From Thamnidium elegans (taxonomy: Eukaryota; Mucoromycota; Mucoromycetes; Mucorales; Mucoraceae), in contig JAIXMG010000039.1 of assembly GCA_025201345.1 (NCBI GenBank), forward strand, positions 1 to 64,000: a stretch of DNA of 64,000 nucleotides, written 5' to 3'. A program made the translations under genes and the position numbers. The first letter of the stretch is position 1. Each line of letters begins with the position of its first letter. Positions 46,286-58,297 of this stretch are shown here, one piece after another. The notes beneath the pieces were generated by a model. That model ran no database searches, was not told the DNA's origin, and saw only the letters and a list, made by a program, of their open reading frames with translations.

Positions 46286-48860
46286 ATGAATACAATACAA
46301 CAATTAAACAGTACAAATCGAGCTATTTACGGTGCAGCTACCATCACACTAAATAATACAATTTACGTCTATGGAGGATTCTATAATGTAGCACCTTGGG
46401 ATAAAGAAGCTCTTTGGACGCTATCAAACTCTATTGATGTTTTACATCAAATAACCACGGACCCTTTTGCTTCCCCCGCTGTCATTTATCATTCTTTACA
46501 AAGCATCGATAACAAAACCATGTACAGCTTTGGTGGTCATCTCACTGCAACTGATATCTTGAACCCACCACCAAAAAATAAAACAGAGTCTATTCGTTAT
46601 TATAGATTTAATTTTGATCAGTCTAGTTGGACACCATTACAAAAGAAAAATATATCGGTCCCTGCACCCCTGGAACGATTCTGGCATACCACAACTCAGT
46701 TTGATCATCTTATTTACCTTTATGGCGGTATTAATATTACTAGTAATGGGTTTATGGATTTTTGGAGGTATAATCCTTTATTTGATACTTGGGTTAATTT
46801 AAATCAGCAACAGCCTGCAAGGTGTGGACATACTTCTACCATGACAGAGTAAGTATGTGTATATATATTTATGTGTACTGTATGCACTAATACATATATA
46901 TATATATATATATATTTGCCACTTAGTGACGGAAGAATGATTGTTTTAGGTGGTTTCGATTGTACTAACAGCTTATTTTTATCCCCAAAAGATAAAATAC
47001 TATATACTCTATCTACTGCATCTATTTTCAATTCACAAACAACACAATGGTATGATCAACCACTTACAGGAAATATTCCAAATACTAGAACATTTCATAC
47101 AGCGATAAAAAGTAACGTTAGTACCCTTTTTTTATTTTATTTTTATTTATGTATAATTAAACAAAAAAAAGTAGAATATGTCCATTATTATTTGTGGTGG
47201 TCAAGATCATAAGATGGAGCCCTTTCAAAGATACATGTCAGATAATCAAATGACGGCCCTATTAAATTTAAAGACATGGCAGTGGGTGATACCAGTTAGT
47301 TCTATTTATCAACCTTTTCCTAGTTCGTTTTCAATATCTATGCTAGTGAATGATACAAAGATGGTGTACGGGTTAGGCTTAAATAGTCATACAGTATACG
47401 ACGCATTTTATATATTTGATATTAAACAAATGAATTGGGTACCTAATACTATGATGCCTGTGATAGATGCACCATATCATAGTAAATTAATTGAGGGGCA
47501 TACTACTGTATCTCTGAATACCATGATAGCTTTATCCGTACTAAGTACACTTTTTGTTTTATTTCTGGTGATCTGTTGGGTTTTGCGAAGATATCGTTTT
47601 AGAGTCATGACCAGTATGAAAAAGACAGTATGGAATCCAAGAGCAGGCGAACCACTGTGGGCAGAGATCAGTCGACTCTTGTTTCGATTTTCTTTTCTAA
47701 CCGTATTTATTATTATCAGTACAGTTTTGATTTTGCAGGTGCAAAATAGTCCTATTATTTATCAAACGCATCGACATGAAAGCAGTGAGATGATGACACC
47801 TCATATTCGATTTTGCTTCGATGGTTGGTTAGATCAACCTAGCCCAGTATTACAATGTACAACTGATTTTGGAGAATCGTGTAATCAATACTTGATTAAT
47901 ATTACACAACAAGTAAATAGTCATTTGGATTATCATGGTACAAAACTTGACTGCTATCTGTTTTCAGGTGGTGATGATGTAAAACTAGGTCAAAATAGGT
48001 TAACAAGTAACGGTAGATTAATACAATTCTATTACTATGGGATGCCCTCTAACAAATCTGTACTTTATGTTGAATTCTATCATCCTTGGCATGATCCCAA
48101 TATTCCTGTATATTATAATAATATCTCTTCCGATGAAGCTTATTTTGATGGTTGGTATGATACTAATGAACACGAAAAATTTGTATCTAGTGAAAAAATC
48201 AATTTGAAAACAAAAAATATATATATATTGGATCCAACAAAATCAAGTCAAATTGGATACAAGTTTGAAAGGATAGAAAGAATGGATCCAACCATTTGGA
48301 ATTATATAGGTTTCAAGGCACAACGAGATGTATTACATAAAGTAGAAACAATCAAACATCAAGTAGAAGATATTCCACTTCAAGATACTTTTTTAGGTTC
48401 GTTGGATGTGTTTGCAACTGAAAAAGATATTGTTGTCATGAGAGAACAAAGAGCGTTTACAGTGATTCATGGTATTGGTATTATAGGTGGTATATTTGGT
48501 TTAATGATTGGGTTTCAAACAAATTTGTTCGGGTACAGACCAAGATCTCCTTGGGGTATCGTTCATCGTTGGTCTATTGGATTGACGAGAAAGTCGTTAC
48601 TGAATGGTTTAAGAACAAGATTTTCAAATCATCAGGTACATATACCAATGGTACAACCAGTACACAGAAGATTTTTGGAAAAAGATATTACTGATGAAAT
48701 TGTAACTGATGAATCTGAAGAAGAAAGAATGATTAGGTTAGAAGAGAGGTTACATGTCTTTGAATTCCTGTTTCAAGCTTATTACATAGATGATGAAATC
48801 TTCAGGACACTCAATGGAGGAACTTTTAATCGCCATAAAAAAGACGCAGTCACTTATTAA
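46286..48860 (+). CDS. Kelch-ectodomain membrane protein (family of unknown function)
   Basis: Three exons (46,286-46,848; 46,927-47,116; 47,175-48,860) give 812 residues. The first 400 residues hold kelch-type repeats: NTIYVYGGFYNV, MYSFGGHLTAT, LIYLYGGINIT, MIVLGGFDCTN and IIICGGQDHK. A membrane segment (MIALSVLSTLFVLFLVICWV) follows, then a second (FSFLTVFIIISTVLILQVQ). A roughly 260-residue region with several Cys and Asn-glycosylation sites comes next. A third membrane segment (IHGIGIIGGIFGLMIGFQ) and a charged tail end the protein. No signal peptide is seen at this ATG; a hydrophobic exon upstream (46,165) is in another frame and might be spliced on. I know no function. Confidence 0.8.
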
Positions 48861-50549
48861 AGATAATTAAACCCTACTTCTTTTATGTTGTGCTTAACCT
48901 TTCTTACCTCTTGAACCACTTCGTGATTGTCAGTCTTCTCTTACAATTTGAAGGAAGATGTTTTTTTGATATAATCTTCAGCACAATTTTCGCTGATTTT
49001 ATTGTTGAGGAATTCAGGGAACGGAACACTGAACAAGACTGTACACAGACGTACCAAGCCAATCGCCAAAGCAGGCAAAGAGTCTCTGGACTGAATAGTC
49101 CGGAAGTTCTGATTCCAGCCTTTTCAACTGCTACATGCTATTTCTGACGTATTAAATCCGTTTTTGCTGTCGACGCTTTATTTCGAAATTTTTTGAGCTT
49201 TTTTTTTTTTTCTCGGCACAAAGGATATAGTGGGCATAACTTTTTGAGAGACTTTTTTCCTTTGGTTCTCTTGTGTGATTTAAGATTTTTTCCTTTCATA
49301 ACAATTCTCTATTAGGAGCCAAATGAAGGCGAAGTAAAACATTAAACACCTTGTCTAGAAACTTATTTATAGTCTTCTTTTCCGTCCACATATTTTTAAA
49401 GTTTACCATGTACGATTGTAAAACTAAAGACACTACGCTTGCGGATATATCTTCGACAGGAAAAGTTCCCTTCGTCTTCTATTGACTTAAAAATAGTATT
49501 TTGTACAGGATGAGCATTCAGATTTTCCATTCGAGCTCCACGAGTACTAAAGTATTTAGTATGGGTAAGAGATAAATACTGTTCTTGAAATAGCTGACCA
49601 AAATCTGCATCAAAAATAGATGAATCACTGAGAGCGGGAGCAAGGGATGTAATTGTATATTTTGATAAATCTGATTTGAACTCGCTTGGTACAATTGAAC
49701 TCATATCAAACTCATCCACTTCATGACAGCCCACGACGGTTCCAATTACTGAGAATTGGATACTTCTTAAATGAATTATTATCATTTGAACCAACGAAGA
49801 AAATACGATACGTAGTTTGTAGAACTAATCATTGATGATACCAATTTATCCAAATCCAATTCTTTGATTAGAAGGCTCTCTTAGTAGTTTTTTCAGCTAT
49901 GATGTGCAAGTGCGGTACGCGTTTTCAGTTGCAATACCTTCTGCTTCAACTACTGGTGTATTACGAGATCCATGAGCATCCTCTGTGTTGTCAGTTTTAT
50001 GATGACCATTTATATTGTTAGAACTATCCTTGCTGGTCTTGAGCGTTTGGATTTATCTCTAATTTTTGGTGGCAAAGTTGCCGTTCCTGCAAAGTGGGTA
50101 GTTTGTTCTGTTTTATATCTATTCATTGCATAGACTATTTTCAAGAAAGAATTAAGTATATATAATAATAAACAGTACTTGTATCAACTATATTAACCTC
50201 ATAGACAATAAACAAGTAATTTACCCTTTTAAGAATGAAAATGAAAAAAAAGAGAAAAATAGAGATATTTGTCTGATTTCTCTCAATTTATCGTGATTTT
50301 TTTAAAGTATTTTTATTGAAATAATTGGGAGCACTCTTTCAATGAGGGTTTGTCATAGATGATGAGACTGACATTTTATGATATAACGGATATTACAGGC
50401 AGGGGAAGAAAAAAATAAATATGTTGAAATGTCACTGCCCTGTTGGTATGTTACTCAGTCGTCGTCGGTGATTTAAACGTTTTTTTGCGGGTAAAAAGGG
50501 AAAAAAAAATATTTCCCTCTATTTTCCCTTTTTGTTGAATTAAAATAAA
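48861..50549. other. Region with decayed coding sequence
   Basis: No intact gene is seen between the kelch gene and GDT1. A weak plus-strand frame at 48,890-49,147 has no recognisable features. The minus strand carries a coding-like relic, listed next. Confidence 0.4.
49396..50100 (-). pseudogene. Possible decayed gene (unrecognised)
   Basis: On the minus strand 50,095-50,030 reads FAGTATLPPKIRDKSKRSRP. A shifted frame then reads KDSSNNINGHHKTDNTED and VVEAEGIATENAYRTCTS up to a stop near 49,890. A further open frame, 49,794-49,396, reads FDMSSIVPSEFKSDLSKYTI. The pieces have protein-like composition but need frameshifts to join. No family is recognised. Confidence 0.3.
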
Positions 50550-51651
50550 ATGAGTCAAAAGTTAATACCTTTATTAGCATGTATCCTACTTTATACCAAT
50601 ATTATTCTTGCACAAGAAAATCCGGTAGAAGAGGTAAACAAGTAGTTATATATGTAGACATAAAATGATTACTCATCATCTCTAAAAGCTTGTTGACGCT
50701 AATCTCCCTATTGCACCACCTACTAATGATGCTGTAACTGGATTTTCTACTGATTTACTATTTACATCGGATAGCGAATTAGAGAAATCATTTGTTATTT
50801 CTTTACTCATGATTATTGTTTCTGAAATTGGAGACAAGACCTTTTTAATTGCTGCTATTATGGCCATGAAGCATTCACGCTTAGTTGTGTTTGCAGCAGC
50901 GTTTTCTTCTTTAGCCATCATGTCAGTACTTTCAGCTGTGTTGGGCCATGTTGTACCTAATTTGATTCCCAAGCAATACACAGATGTATGTGCATCCCTT
51001 TTATTTCTATGTTTTGGTGTTCGTATGATGTATGAGGCTTACCACATGGACGACAATGACAATGAGGAAATGATGGAAGTTGAGAACGAATTAAAGACTG
51101 TAGAAGATCGTGAGAGAGCAAATAAAATGGAAGAAATGGAAGTAGGTGGGTTAGAAGCAACTGAAAGTGCTATTAGTACCGCTAGTAAACCTGAACGTGC
51201 AAAGGAAGGCTTAATGAATTTGATGCAGCTTGTATTTTCCCCTGTATTCGTACAAACCTTTGTATTGACCTTCTTAGGTGAATGGGGAGATCGTTCTCAA
51301 ATTTCTACGATTGCTTTAGCTGCTGCTAATGTAAAGTATTATTATTTATTTTAATGTATGTGTGTATTTATGTGTACTTAACATTATAATTATTTATAGA
51401 ATGTTTATTATGTCACTGCTGGTGTTGTGATTGGACATGGTATGTGTACTGCTGTTGCCGTTGTAGGTGGTCGTATGCTGGCATCCAAGATTTCCGTTAG
51501 AACAGGTAAATATTTATACTGTTTGTTTATATATATATTTATTATTTATACATGGGGCTTCTATTATTTAGTTACTTTCGCTGGCTCTATTCTCTTCCTT
51601 ATTTTCGGTGTCTTTTATAGCTTCAATGCTTATCATGGGCTTCAAGAGTAA
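50550..51651 (+). CDS. GDT1: GDT1/TMEM165-type Golgi cation transporter
   Basis: Four exons (50,550-50,633; 50,689-51,330; 51,400-51,505; 51,572-51,651) give 303 residues. A signal peptide (MSQKLIPLLACILLYTNIIL) is followed by the two UPF0016 repeats. The first has SEIGDKTFLIAAIMAMKH with the motif E74-x-G-D-K-T79. The second has GEWGDRSQISTIALAAA. An acidic Glu/Met-rich loop lies between them. This is the diagnostic layout of the GDT1 family, which moves Ca2+ and Mn2+ into the Golgi for glycosylation and ion balance. Confidence 0.95.
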
Positions 51652-53903
51652 AAAACAAAATGTATATATATAACAAAATAGAGATCAATAAAATAAAAAA
51701 TTTGAAACTTTCCCGATCTTACGATACTTATTGTGTAACCCTTCACTGAGATAACGAATTTAAAAGGCCGTTAATCTTGGCGGTAATTTGTTGCTGTGCT
51801 ACATTTTATCGTTGATACATTTATAATACCACTACGAATAAAAAAAGGAAGGTTTTGATTCATGCAAGCATATTTATTATATTGATACTAGATAATTTTG
51901 CTTTAAACATGAAAAAGAGTATACTATGACTGTAACTTCTATCCGCTAGTAGGTTGTCAAGTCTTAGTCTTAATGCTATATACATAATATTGTTGTACGG
52001 TTAATACTGAAGCAAGTGTTGTAGTTATAAGAATTTCCTAGAGTAACCAGGTTTTTTGCTGGTAAATCAAATTATATTTAGCTAAATCAAAGCTTTCATT
52101 TCTTTAAAAGAAAACAAATAACTAAACAATCACCTATATCTGATGACTTCTATCTTAAAATCAAGTCAAGGACACTTAACTTTTGTATTTTTGTTGCAAA
52201 TATTCTCTTATATTACAAGCGAGTAGCCTTACTCAAGAATTTTGACATTCTAGCTTTGAAGTACTTCTTTTTGTATAAAAACTTAAAATTCCTTCTCCAA
52301 AAAAAGAGAGTATTTATAAACAATCTATCAATATAAATATTATATTTTCAATGAATGTACCTATTTTCTATCATTATGTTCCCTTGGGTATATTTGTCAG
52401 TAATGGACTCGATGATGTAGAACCTGGATATGACCCAAAACATGATAGTGTAGTCGTTAAAACATTATGTCAGCTACATAGTCTAGATACATTGAAAGCA
52501 ATAGAGAAACTGGATTTAGTTGGAGCTCCATTACCCAACATAATGTGGATCACAATTAAATACAAGTCATACCAATCCGTTTAATTCATTTCTTCGATGT
52601 AAAACAAAAATTTCAAAATTCCACGGCTGCAAAGGGAGCCGGTATTGCGTAAGATATTAAATAAGCAATGTAAGGTAAATGGAGGGATAATATCTCCAGG
52701 CTATAAATTGGTATTTGATGTTAAGTCAAAAAGGGACAACATCAAGACCACAAACAAACAACCAAAATTTATTGAGAACTACATCGAAGCAGATTTAATT
52801 TGTATAGTAAAAGATGTTATAGAGCAATCTTGTACTGTTTTTAATGGTTTATAAGTTAACAAATCTGCTGTATACCCATACAGCCAAAAATCTAGGGTTC
52901 ACGCTCACATAGCTCGCAAAGCGCATGAATATGGAGAATACATAAATAATATTGCAATATAATAATAGATTAATTATTTCCTATTATTCTATCTACTATA
53001 GGATTTAAAACATTTTATTTTGATTGATTACCAAAGGACGGAATAATAGCGGGAAGCTTTGATTAATCAGCAAAAAGCTTGAACATCCTAAGAAACCCTT
53101 GATTGGCCTTGATTTTTAAACACTAATCAAAGTAAGCATCTATTGCTAGGTCATTTACTTCAAGAATAGGCACCATTCAAACAATAAGCATCCATTGTGG
53201 TATTTAACCATAAAAACTAACGCAAGATATCACTCCAAATATATCTAAGGTAGTTACGCAACAACCTCAGTTAGGTATCACTTACTACCCTGGTTCTTAA
53301 ACTCAAATTATTTCTACTATAAAAAGGATATTTTACGAGGCAACCTTTTGTTTCCTCTCTTGTTTTTTAGAAGTCATTTTTTAATTAATAAAGATCCAAA
53401 AGAAGTTTCATCTTATTTACTGTTGTCTCTTTTTATTCTATAATTCGATACTAAATGTCATACATTGCTAGGTTATTTGCTTCAAGATAAATGAATAGAA
53501 TCGACACATAATAAACAACTCTATAAAACGTAGAGATTCAATTAATACAAACTAAATCTTAAAACGAATCAACATCATAACTGCCAGCTTCAATTAAAGA
53601 ATAACTTGGTGGTAATATTTACCTTCTCTATTTTAAGCTCATATTTCCATGATTAATCCAATCTTCTATATTTTATCAATATGGTTTTATCTTTATTTAT
53701 TGTTATGCAACGTTCTGCAACGTTCTGCTGTTTCGTGCCATCACCTGATGTTACTAGAGTGCTTTTTCCAACCATAAAATCAATCGCACAAACTACTATT
53801 GCCAAGAGGTTATAAAAAATGTATAGAATGTAATACACTGCGTCAAGATAATCAAGTTGTGCCTTACCATTAATTAGGACAAAAAAAAAAAGGGCAAAAA
53901 CGC
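51652..53903. other. Gene-poor tract with two short frames and short repeats
   Basis: No conserved gene is recognised. Near 52,970-53,030 a sequence around TTCCTATTATTCTATCTACT...TTTTATTTTGATTGA resembles 57,575-57,630. A 30-bp phrase CATTGCTAGGTTATTTGCTT occurs near 53,460 and, in variant form, near 53,144. Confidence 0.4.
52351..52854 (+). pseudogene. Two unrecognised short reading frames, possibly one broken gene
   Basis: Frame 52,351-52,584 reads MNVPIFYHYVPLGIFVSNGL and DDVEPGYDPKHDSVVVKTL. Frame 52,645-52,854 reads KCKVNGGIISPGYKLVF-like sequence and ends CTVFNGL. They lie 60 bp apart and have coding-like composition. The join is not a clear intron. The sequence after the second stop resembles the sequence after the broken gene ending at 57,019, hinting at related decayed copies. 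Confidence 0.3.
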
Positions 53904-54005
53904 ATGTCACACATTAACGTTATCACATGTGTCGCATACTTTTTTCTAAAAAAAAAAAAGAGCAGTTTTTCTTTTCCCATATTTCAAACAACTGTATCCG
54001 CAAAA

Positions 54006-54260
54006 ATGAATTTACTCTCTGAAAATACTGCAAGAGTAGAACAAGACATTATTGAGTTTTTGGATACCAATAGTATTGAAAAATGGAACACGCTCGACAT
54101 TATCAAACAAATCCTCTCCAAGTACTTGATTATTGACACGGCATCCGATGCTACGATTGTTTCAAACTTGTATCAGCCAGCATTAGACTCTTTCAAAAAT
54201 CATCCTGATTCTGGAAAAGTTAACAAGCCAAGAGAAGGAAACCCGCTATTGAAAAAGTAA
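54006..54260 (+). CDS. Hypothetical 84-residue frame (unrecognised)
   Basis: The ATG follows a typical AACTGTATCCGCAAAA leader. The protein begins MNLLSENTARVEQDIIEFLD, then WNTLDIIKQILSKYLIID and PALDSFKNHPDSGK, and ends LLKK. It looks real in composition. It might be the 5' exon of the broken gene that follows, but no clean splice joins them. A short frame in another phase (54,262-54,382) continues with SSHVVNLFRLQNTNN. Confidence 0.35.
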   Translation: MNLLSENTARVEQDIIEFLDTNSIEKWNTLDIIKQILSKYLIIDTASDATIVSNLYQPALDSFKNHPDSGKVNKPREGNPLLKK

Positions 54261-54679
54261 TGATGAGCTCTCACGTTGTGAATTTATTCCGACTCCAAAA
54301 TACAAACAACATTGAAGCGAGTGCTCTATTGGTGACAAAAGATAACATCATTGAGAAGACTCAAAAAGAAATCGAACAATGATATATACCAGCTATATAT
54401 CTAACCTTTTGATTACTATTTAAGATCTGCTTTGGATCTTATTTGACAAGCTTAATTATTTACACCAGGAAAATCACCATTTTCCCTTTTACATAAACGT
54501 CGCCTATTTTACCAGGCTCAGATTATATAATACTTTCCCAAGCACAATAATCTATAAGCGGATATATTTAAACACATTCACCTGTCATTGAATTCAGATC
54601 TCACTTTTATATAAAATAACCTTCCTTTTGCAAATTAATAAAAAACCATCTTATTTTTGACTTTTAACGAAATTATAGG

Positions 54680-57019
54680 ACTCATATTTAACAATATATC
54701 AAACAACAGCAATCTTCAAAACAGCAGCAGCAGAAGCAACAAGTTTCAAAAAGGAACTACAGCACATTCATACTGCGAAATGACACGAACAAAAAAAGAC
54801 AAAAAACAGCGTCCTCCCAGCTTCCACTTAATGAACTTGGAGCTGAAGAAACTATGCAATACATACTTGATAGCAAAGACTGCAAAAACAATGCTGTTGA
54901 CTTTACAAAACCTATTTCTAAAAAATTTAGACCAGCAATACCCAAGATTGTCGAGCATTATATATTGTACCTTGAATCTGCCATTATCTTAGAAGAGCGA
55001 CGCGTCCTAATTGATTTATCTTTATGTAATGTTTCAGAGAATATCAAATATATCAGAACAGTAATCAATGGACTGTTTGATATATGGCGCTCTACAAGAC
55101 TAACCAAAACTAATGATGAAGGGTGGTTGCGATCGAATGTATACAGTTTTATTTGGGATCGAGCATTCTTATTTGACGATACATTTTATATCAAGAGACA
55201 CTAAGGCGAGCCCGAGCGATCACATCGCTTCGTTTATCGCTACCGCTAATCGGTATCGCTAAAATTATCGTTGTTAACGACAGCGATAAATTTAAGCGGT
55301 ATCGATAGATTTATCGATGGCGCTAAAAAACAGCGATAATGCTAGAATTATCGATGGCGTTAAAACACAGCTTTATCGTTTGAGTTTATTTAAATCCCAA
55401 TAATTTTTGTCCATTAATAAAAAAAAAGCATTACAGTATATATCGGATCCATTAAAAGGTTATGGGATAAAATAGTTATTTAATAAAACGGCAATATTAT
55501 AGTACATTTTGTAATATAGATTTATTAAATAAAAAAAAAAATTATATGAAAAAAAAAAAAGTGCAATCTATTATTTATATGTGGATTTTGTTGTTATTGT
55601 ACATTGTATACAGAAGAGGAAGGCATATGTATTTTATAGTTCGGTCTTATTTTTTATATAAGCAAAAAGTAAATAGAGCACGACCAACAACGTGGAAGAT
55701 AAAAGCAATACTCTTGAGAAATAAGCTATCAATGTATTGAGTAAAAAAAAAGCGTCAGAATACAGTGTAAGTTTAAATTTAAGCATATAGTTACATTATT
55801 AGAACCAAATTAGTCTGGCCGATAGCAAAAGGACTTACAGTAAAGCCCTATATATTATAAGTAGTAATAGAAATACTAAATAGATAAAGTAAGAATAATT
55901 TAGTGTTATGGCTATTTAATTATAGTAAGTGATTATTCATCTTACCTCATTTCAAAAAAATTATGACATGACTGACATGACACAAGATGTACAAAGTCCA
56001 AGAACAAAAGAATTTTTATTTTATTTTATCGAAAAGAAGAAAAAAGAAAAAGGAAGTGACGAAAAGGGCGTTTATTAAAAAAAATACTTGCTTTATATAA
56101 GAACTCACTAGAGCGGAATATTAATTTTAACAAAGTAATCCACAAAAAAAATATATATATATTATATAGCGATAAATGGAGCGATATCGCTTCCTTGACC
56201 GCTGAATCCTTTTTTTAGCATTCTTTTTTTTTCTATTTGGAGAAAACGAGCAAAAGCTGTAATTGAAAAGAAGGAAATTGATATTTTTTTTTTTCCTGCG
56301 ATACCGCTTAGATATTATCGCTCTGGCTCGCCTTAGTGAGAGCTGAATGCTACTCTGCAGTCATCGAAAAATTAAAAGAAAATAACAAAGACCTAGCACA
56401 GCAGCGAGTAGATTTCATATTGAGAAGCAATCACGATGAATGTGATTACCTCACATTAGAATAGAAGCCCACGGATGACTTAGCAAAATATGATCATATA
56501 AAAGGAAAACAGATGCAACGTAATATGCTTACACTTTGGTCGAAATGACTTAATTCGATTGTTTTGGCTAGTGAATTGGAGGCAGTGACTTGCCAATGGG
56601 AACAAAGAAAACTGACTGTATTTGAAACTCGCATGTTACCATCTGGGCAATTTATTACATACAAGAAATGCACTGCTCATATATCATCCCTTTCTGGCTG
56701 TTATGCAGCAGCTCGCTTACTCCAAGTAGTTCTCTCTGTTAAACGCCTTGTCACACTAAATCATATGAAATTGATAAATATGACGCAAGTTATTGAAAAG
56801 TATTCGAATGACAATTTGGACCTTTCCGTTAATACTGATCAGGAATTTGTCACTTACTATGGATCAAGCCAGGAATCAGAAGATAACGTTAAAGAGAAAG
56901 AAGAGCCTGGATATGTTCATGAAGCCTTATCAAAATTAAAATCCGTGAAGCACCCAGATAGTATTGTTAGCGGGGATGATTGGGAAAAATTGATTATTGA
57001 CAATGTAAATCAACAATAA
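54680..57019 (+). pseudogene. Unrecognised gene broken by a CACTA-like element and two stop codons
   Basis: The frame before the element reads KRQKTASSQLPLNELGAEET, then FRPAIPKIVEHYILYLES, then WLRSNVYSFIWDRAFLFDD, and stops at the insertion. It resumes in the same frame after 56,338 with ECYSAVIEKLKENNKDLAQ. In-frame TAG (near 56,462) and TGA (near 56,546) follow, then a long open part with CQWEQRKLTVFETRMLPSG ends at 57,019. About 300 codons survive. I recall similar large unnamed families in Mucorales but cannot name a function. Both the insertion and the stops show it is dead. Confidence 0.7.
55199..56338 (+). mobile_element. 1,140-bp non-autonomous CACTA-like element, subfamily A
   Basis: It begins CACTAAGGCGAGCC and ends in its inverse, with 21 of 22 terminal bases matching. 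AGA flanks both ends (55,196-55,198 and 56,339-56,341), a 3-bp duplication as made by CACTA elements. Dropping the element and one AGA keeps the host frame continuous, so boundaries are exact. Many AGCGAT/ATCGCT motifs fill the first 170 bp. In reverse complement it matches 9,485-12,130 but lacks about 1.07 kb of that copy's interior as well as its solo LTR. It encodes no transposase. A 64-codon frame at 55,546 is shared in broken form by the other copy and is unlikely to be a protein. Confidence 0.85.
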
Positions 57020-58297
57020 ACTTCATAGCAAAACCACATAGTTGGAATATTATTATCGATTACATTTAAAAACCAGATGTTCTGTATAATTTTCTTTAAA
57101 AATAAAGATATTAGTTGATTCTTCCACTCGTCCTTTTTAGTTTACTTCAATTGTATATTCTTTAAATACAAAGTTTGTAAGAAATTGTTTTTACATACTA
57201 CGTCTATTATTAATCCATTCGATATATGAAGAAAATTATCAGGGCTATCTAGTGGTATTTTTGTTTTAATCAGCGGAAGTAAAATTCTGAGTATTGCTAC
57301 TCAAAATTATACTAAAGTGTCGTTCAACGGATGTTATTAATTGATAAGGAAACTCTATTCGTGCGTTGTAGAGCATGTGATGAAGAGCTAGAACTTTAAT
57401 CTCTTAATACCCGACTATTTGTATGTGTATAGCCTTCTTCAAATACGGCAAAAACTATAAATGAGCCGAAGAGAAGATTTTGAAAAGAAATTGAAGCACT
57501 CGAAGAATTAGATGTCACATCATAGAATATATATATATATAAATATTATTAAATTATAATTATAAGCTAACTGCTTCCTATCATTCAATCTATTATAGTA
57601 TTTGAAGTATTTTATTTTGATTGACTACTAGAAATATTTAAGCTCTTTTGTAAAAAATAAAAAAATTGATTTTTAACCGCAAATCACTGTATCGCTAAAA
57701 TGAGCTGTTAAGAACAGGATAATTACTGAGTGAGCTATAAAAGAAAATGTAGCTGGCAATTATTGAATGTAATAACAATATATAACTAAAACATAGCTAT
57801 AAACATTATTAAGATTAATTTCTACTTCTAAAAACAGCATGTATTTACACAGCTATTATTACATGTCGCATTTTCTCTTAAATATCAACCTTTCAAAAAA
57901 TAGTAATAAAAATGAGAGCTTCTAACGAAATATTTAAGCAGCTATGGATAAATACTACGATATTCTATTCAATAAATAATTGTAAAGTGTAGTACTCTCG
58001 GCTTACAAAAATAATAATAAAAAGGCTGCTTGACTCAAAGTGATCTTGTGTGTACATAATTGCAGTCGGAAAAGAGGCCTATATATATATATATATATAT
58101 TATCTCACCAAACTGCTTAAGTTGTACAATCAACATTTTTTGTTTTTTCAAGTGTGTCCCTGAAAGACGTACTATCGTCATGAATCATGTTGGCAAACAA
58201 CCAGCTGATCGTGTGATTATATTTTTTCCCTTTTTCGTTATTTTGCATATAAAGCAGTCTTTTCTTTATTTTTTATTTTCTCACCTCTCTTCAAATT
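57020..58297. other. AT-rich intergenic region upstream of the lysine-degradation gene
   Basis: The segment 57,575-57,630 resembles 52,970-53,030. No gene is seen. The last 200 bp are T-rich and presumably include the promoter of the gene at 58,298. Confidence 0.45.

Noticed and set aside
55546..55740. A 64-codon frame inside the CACTA-like element, also open in reverse at 11,102-11,293
   Set aside because: The composition is AT-driven and low in complexity, it starts in a poly(A) stretch, and the homologous copies differ by changes with no sign of codon constraint.
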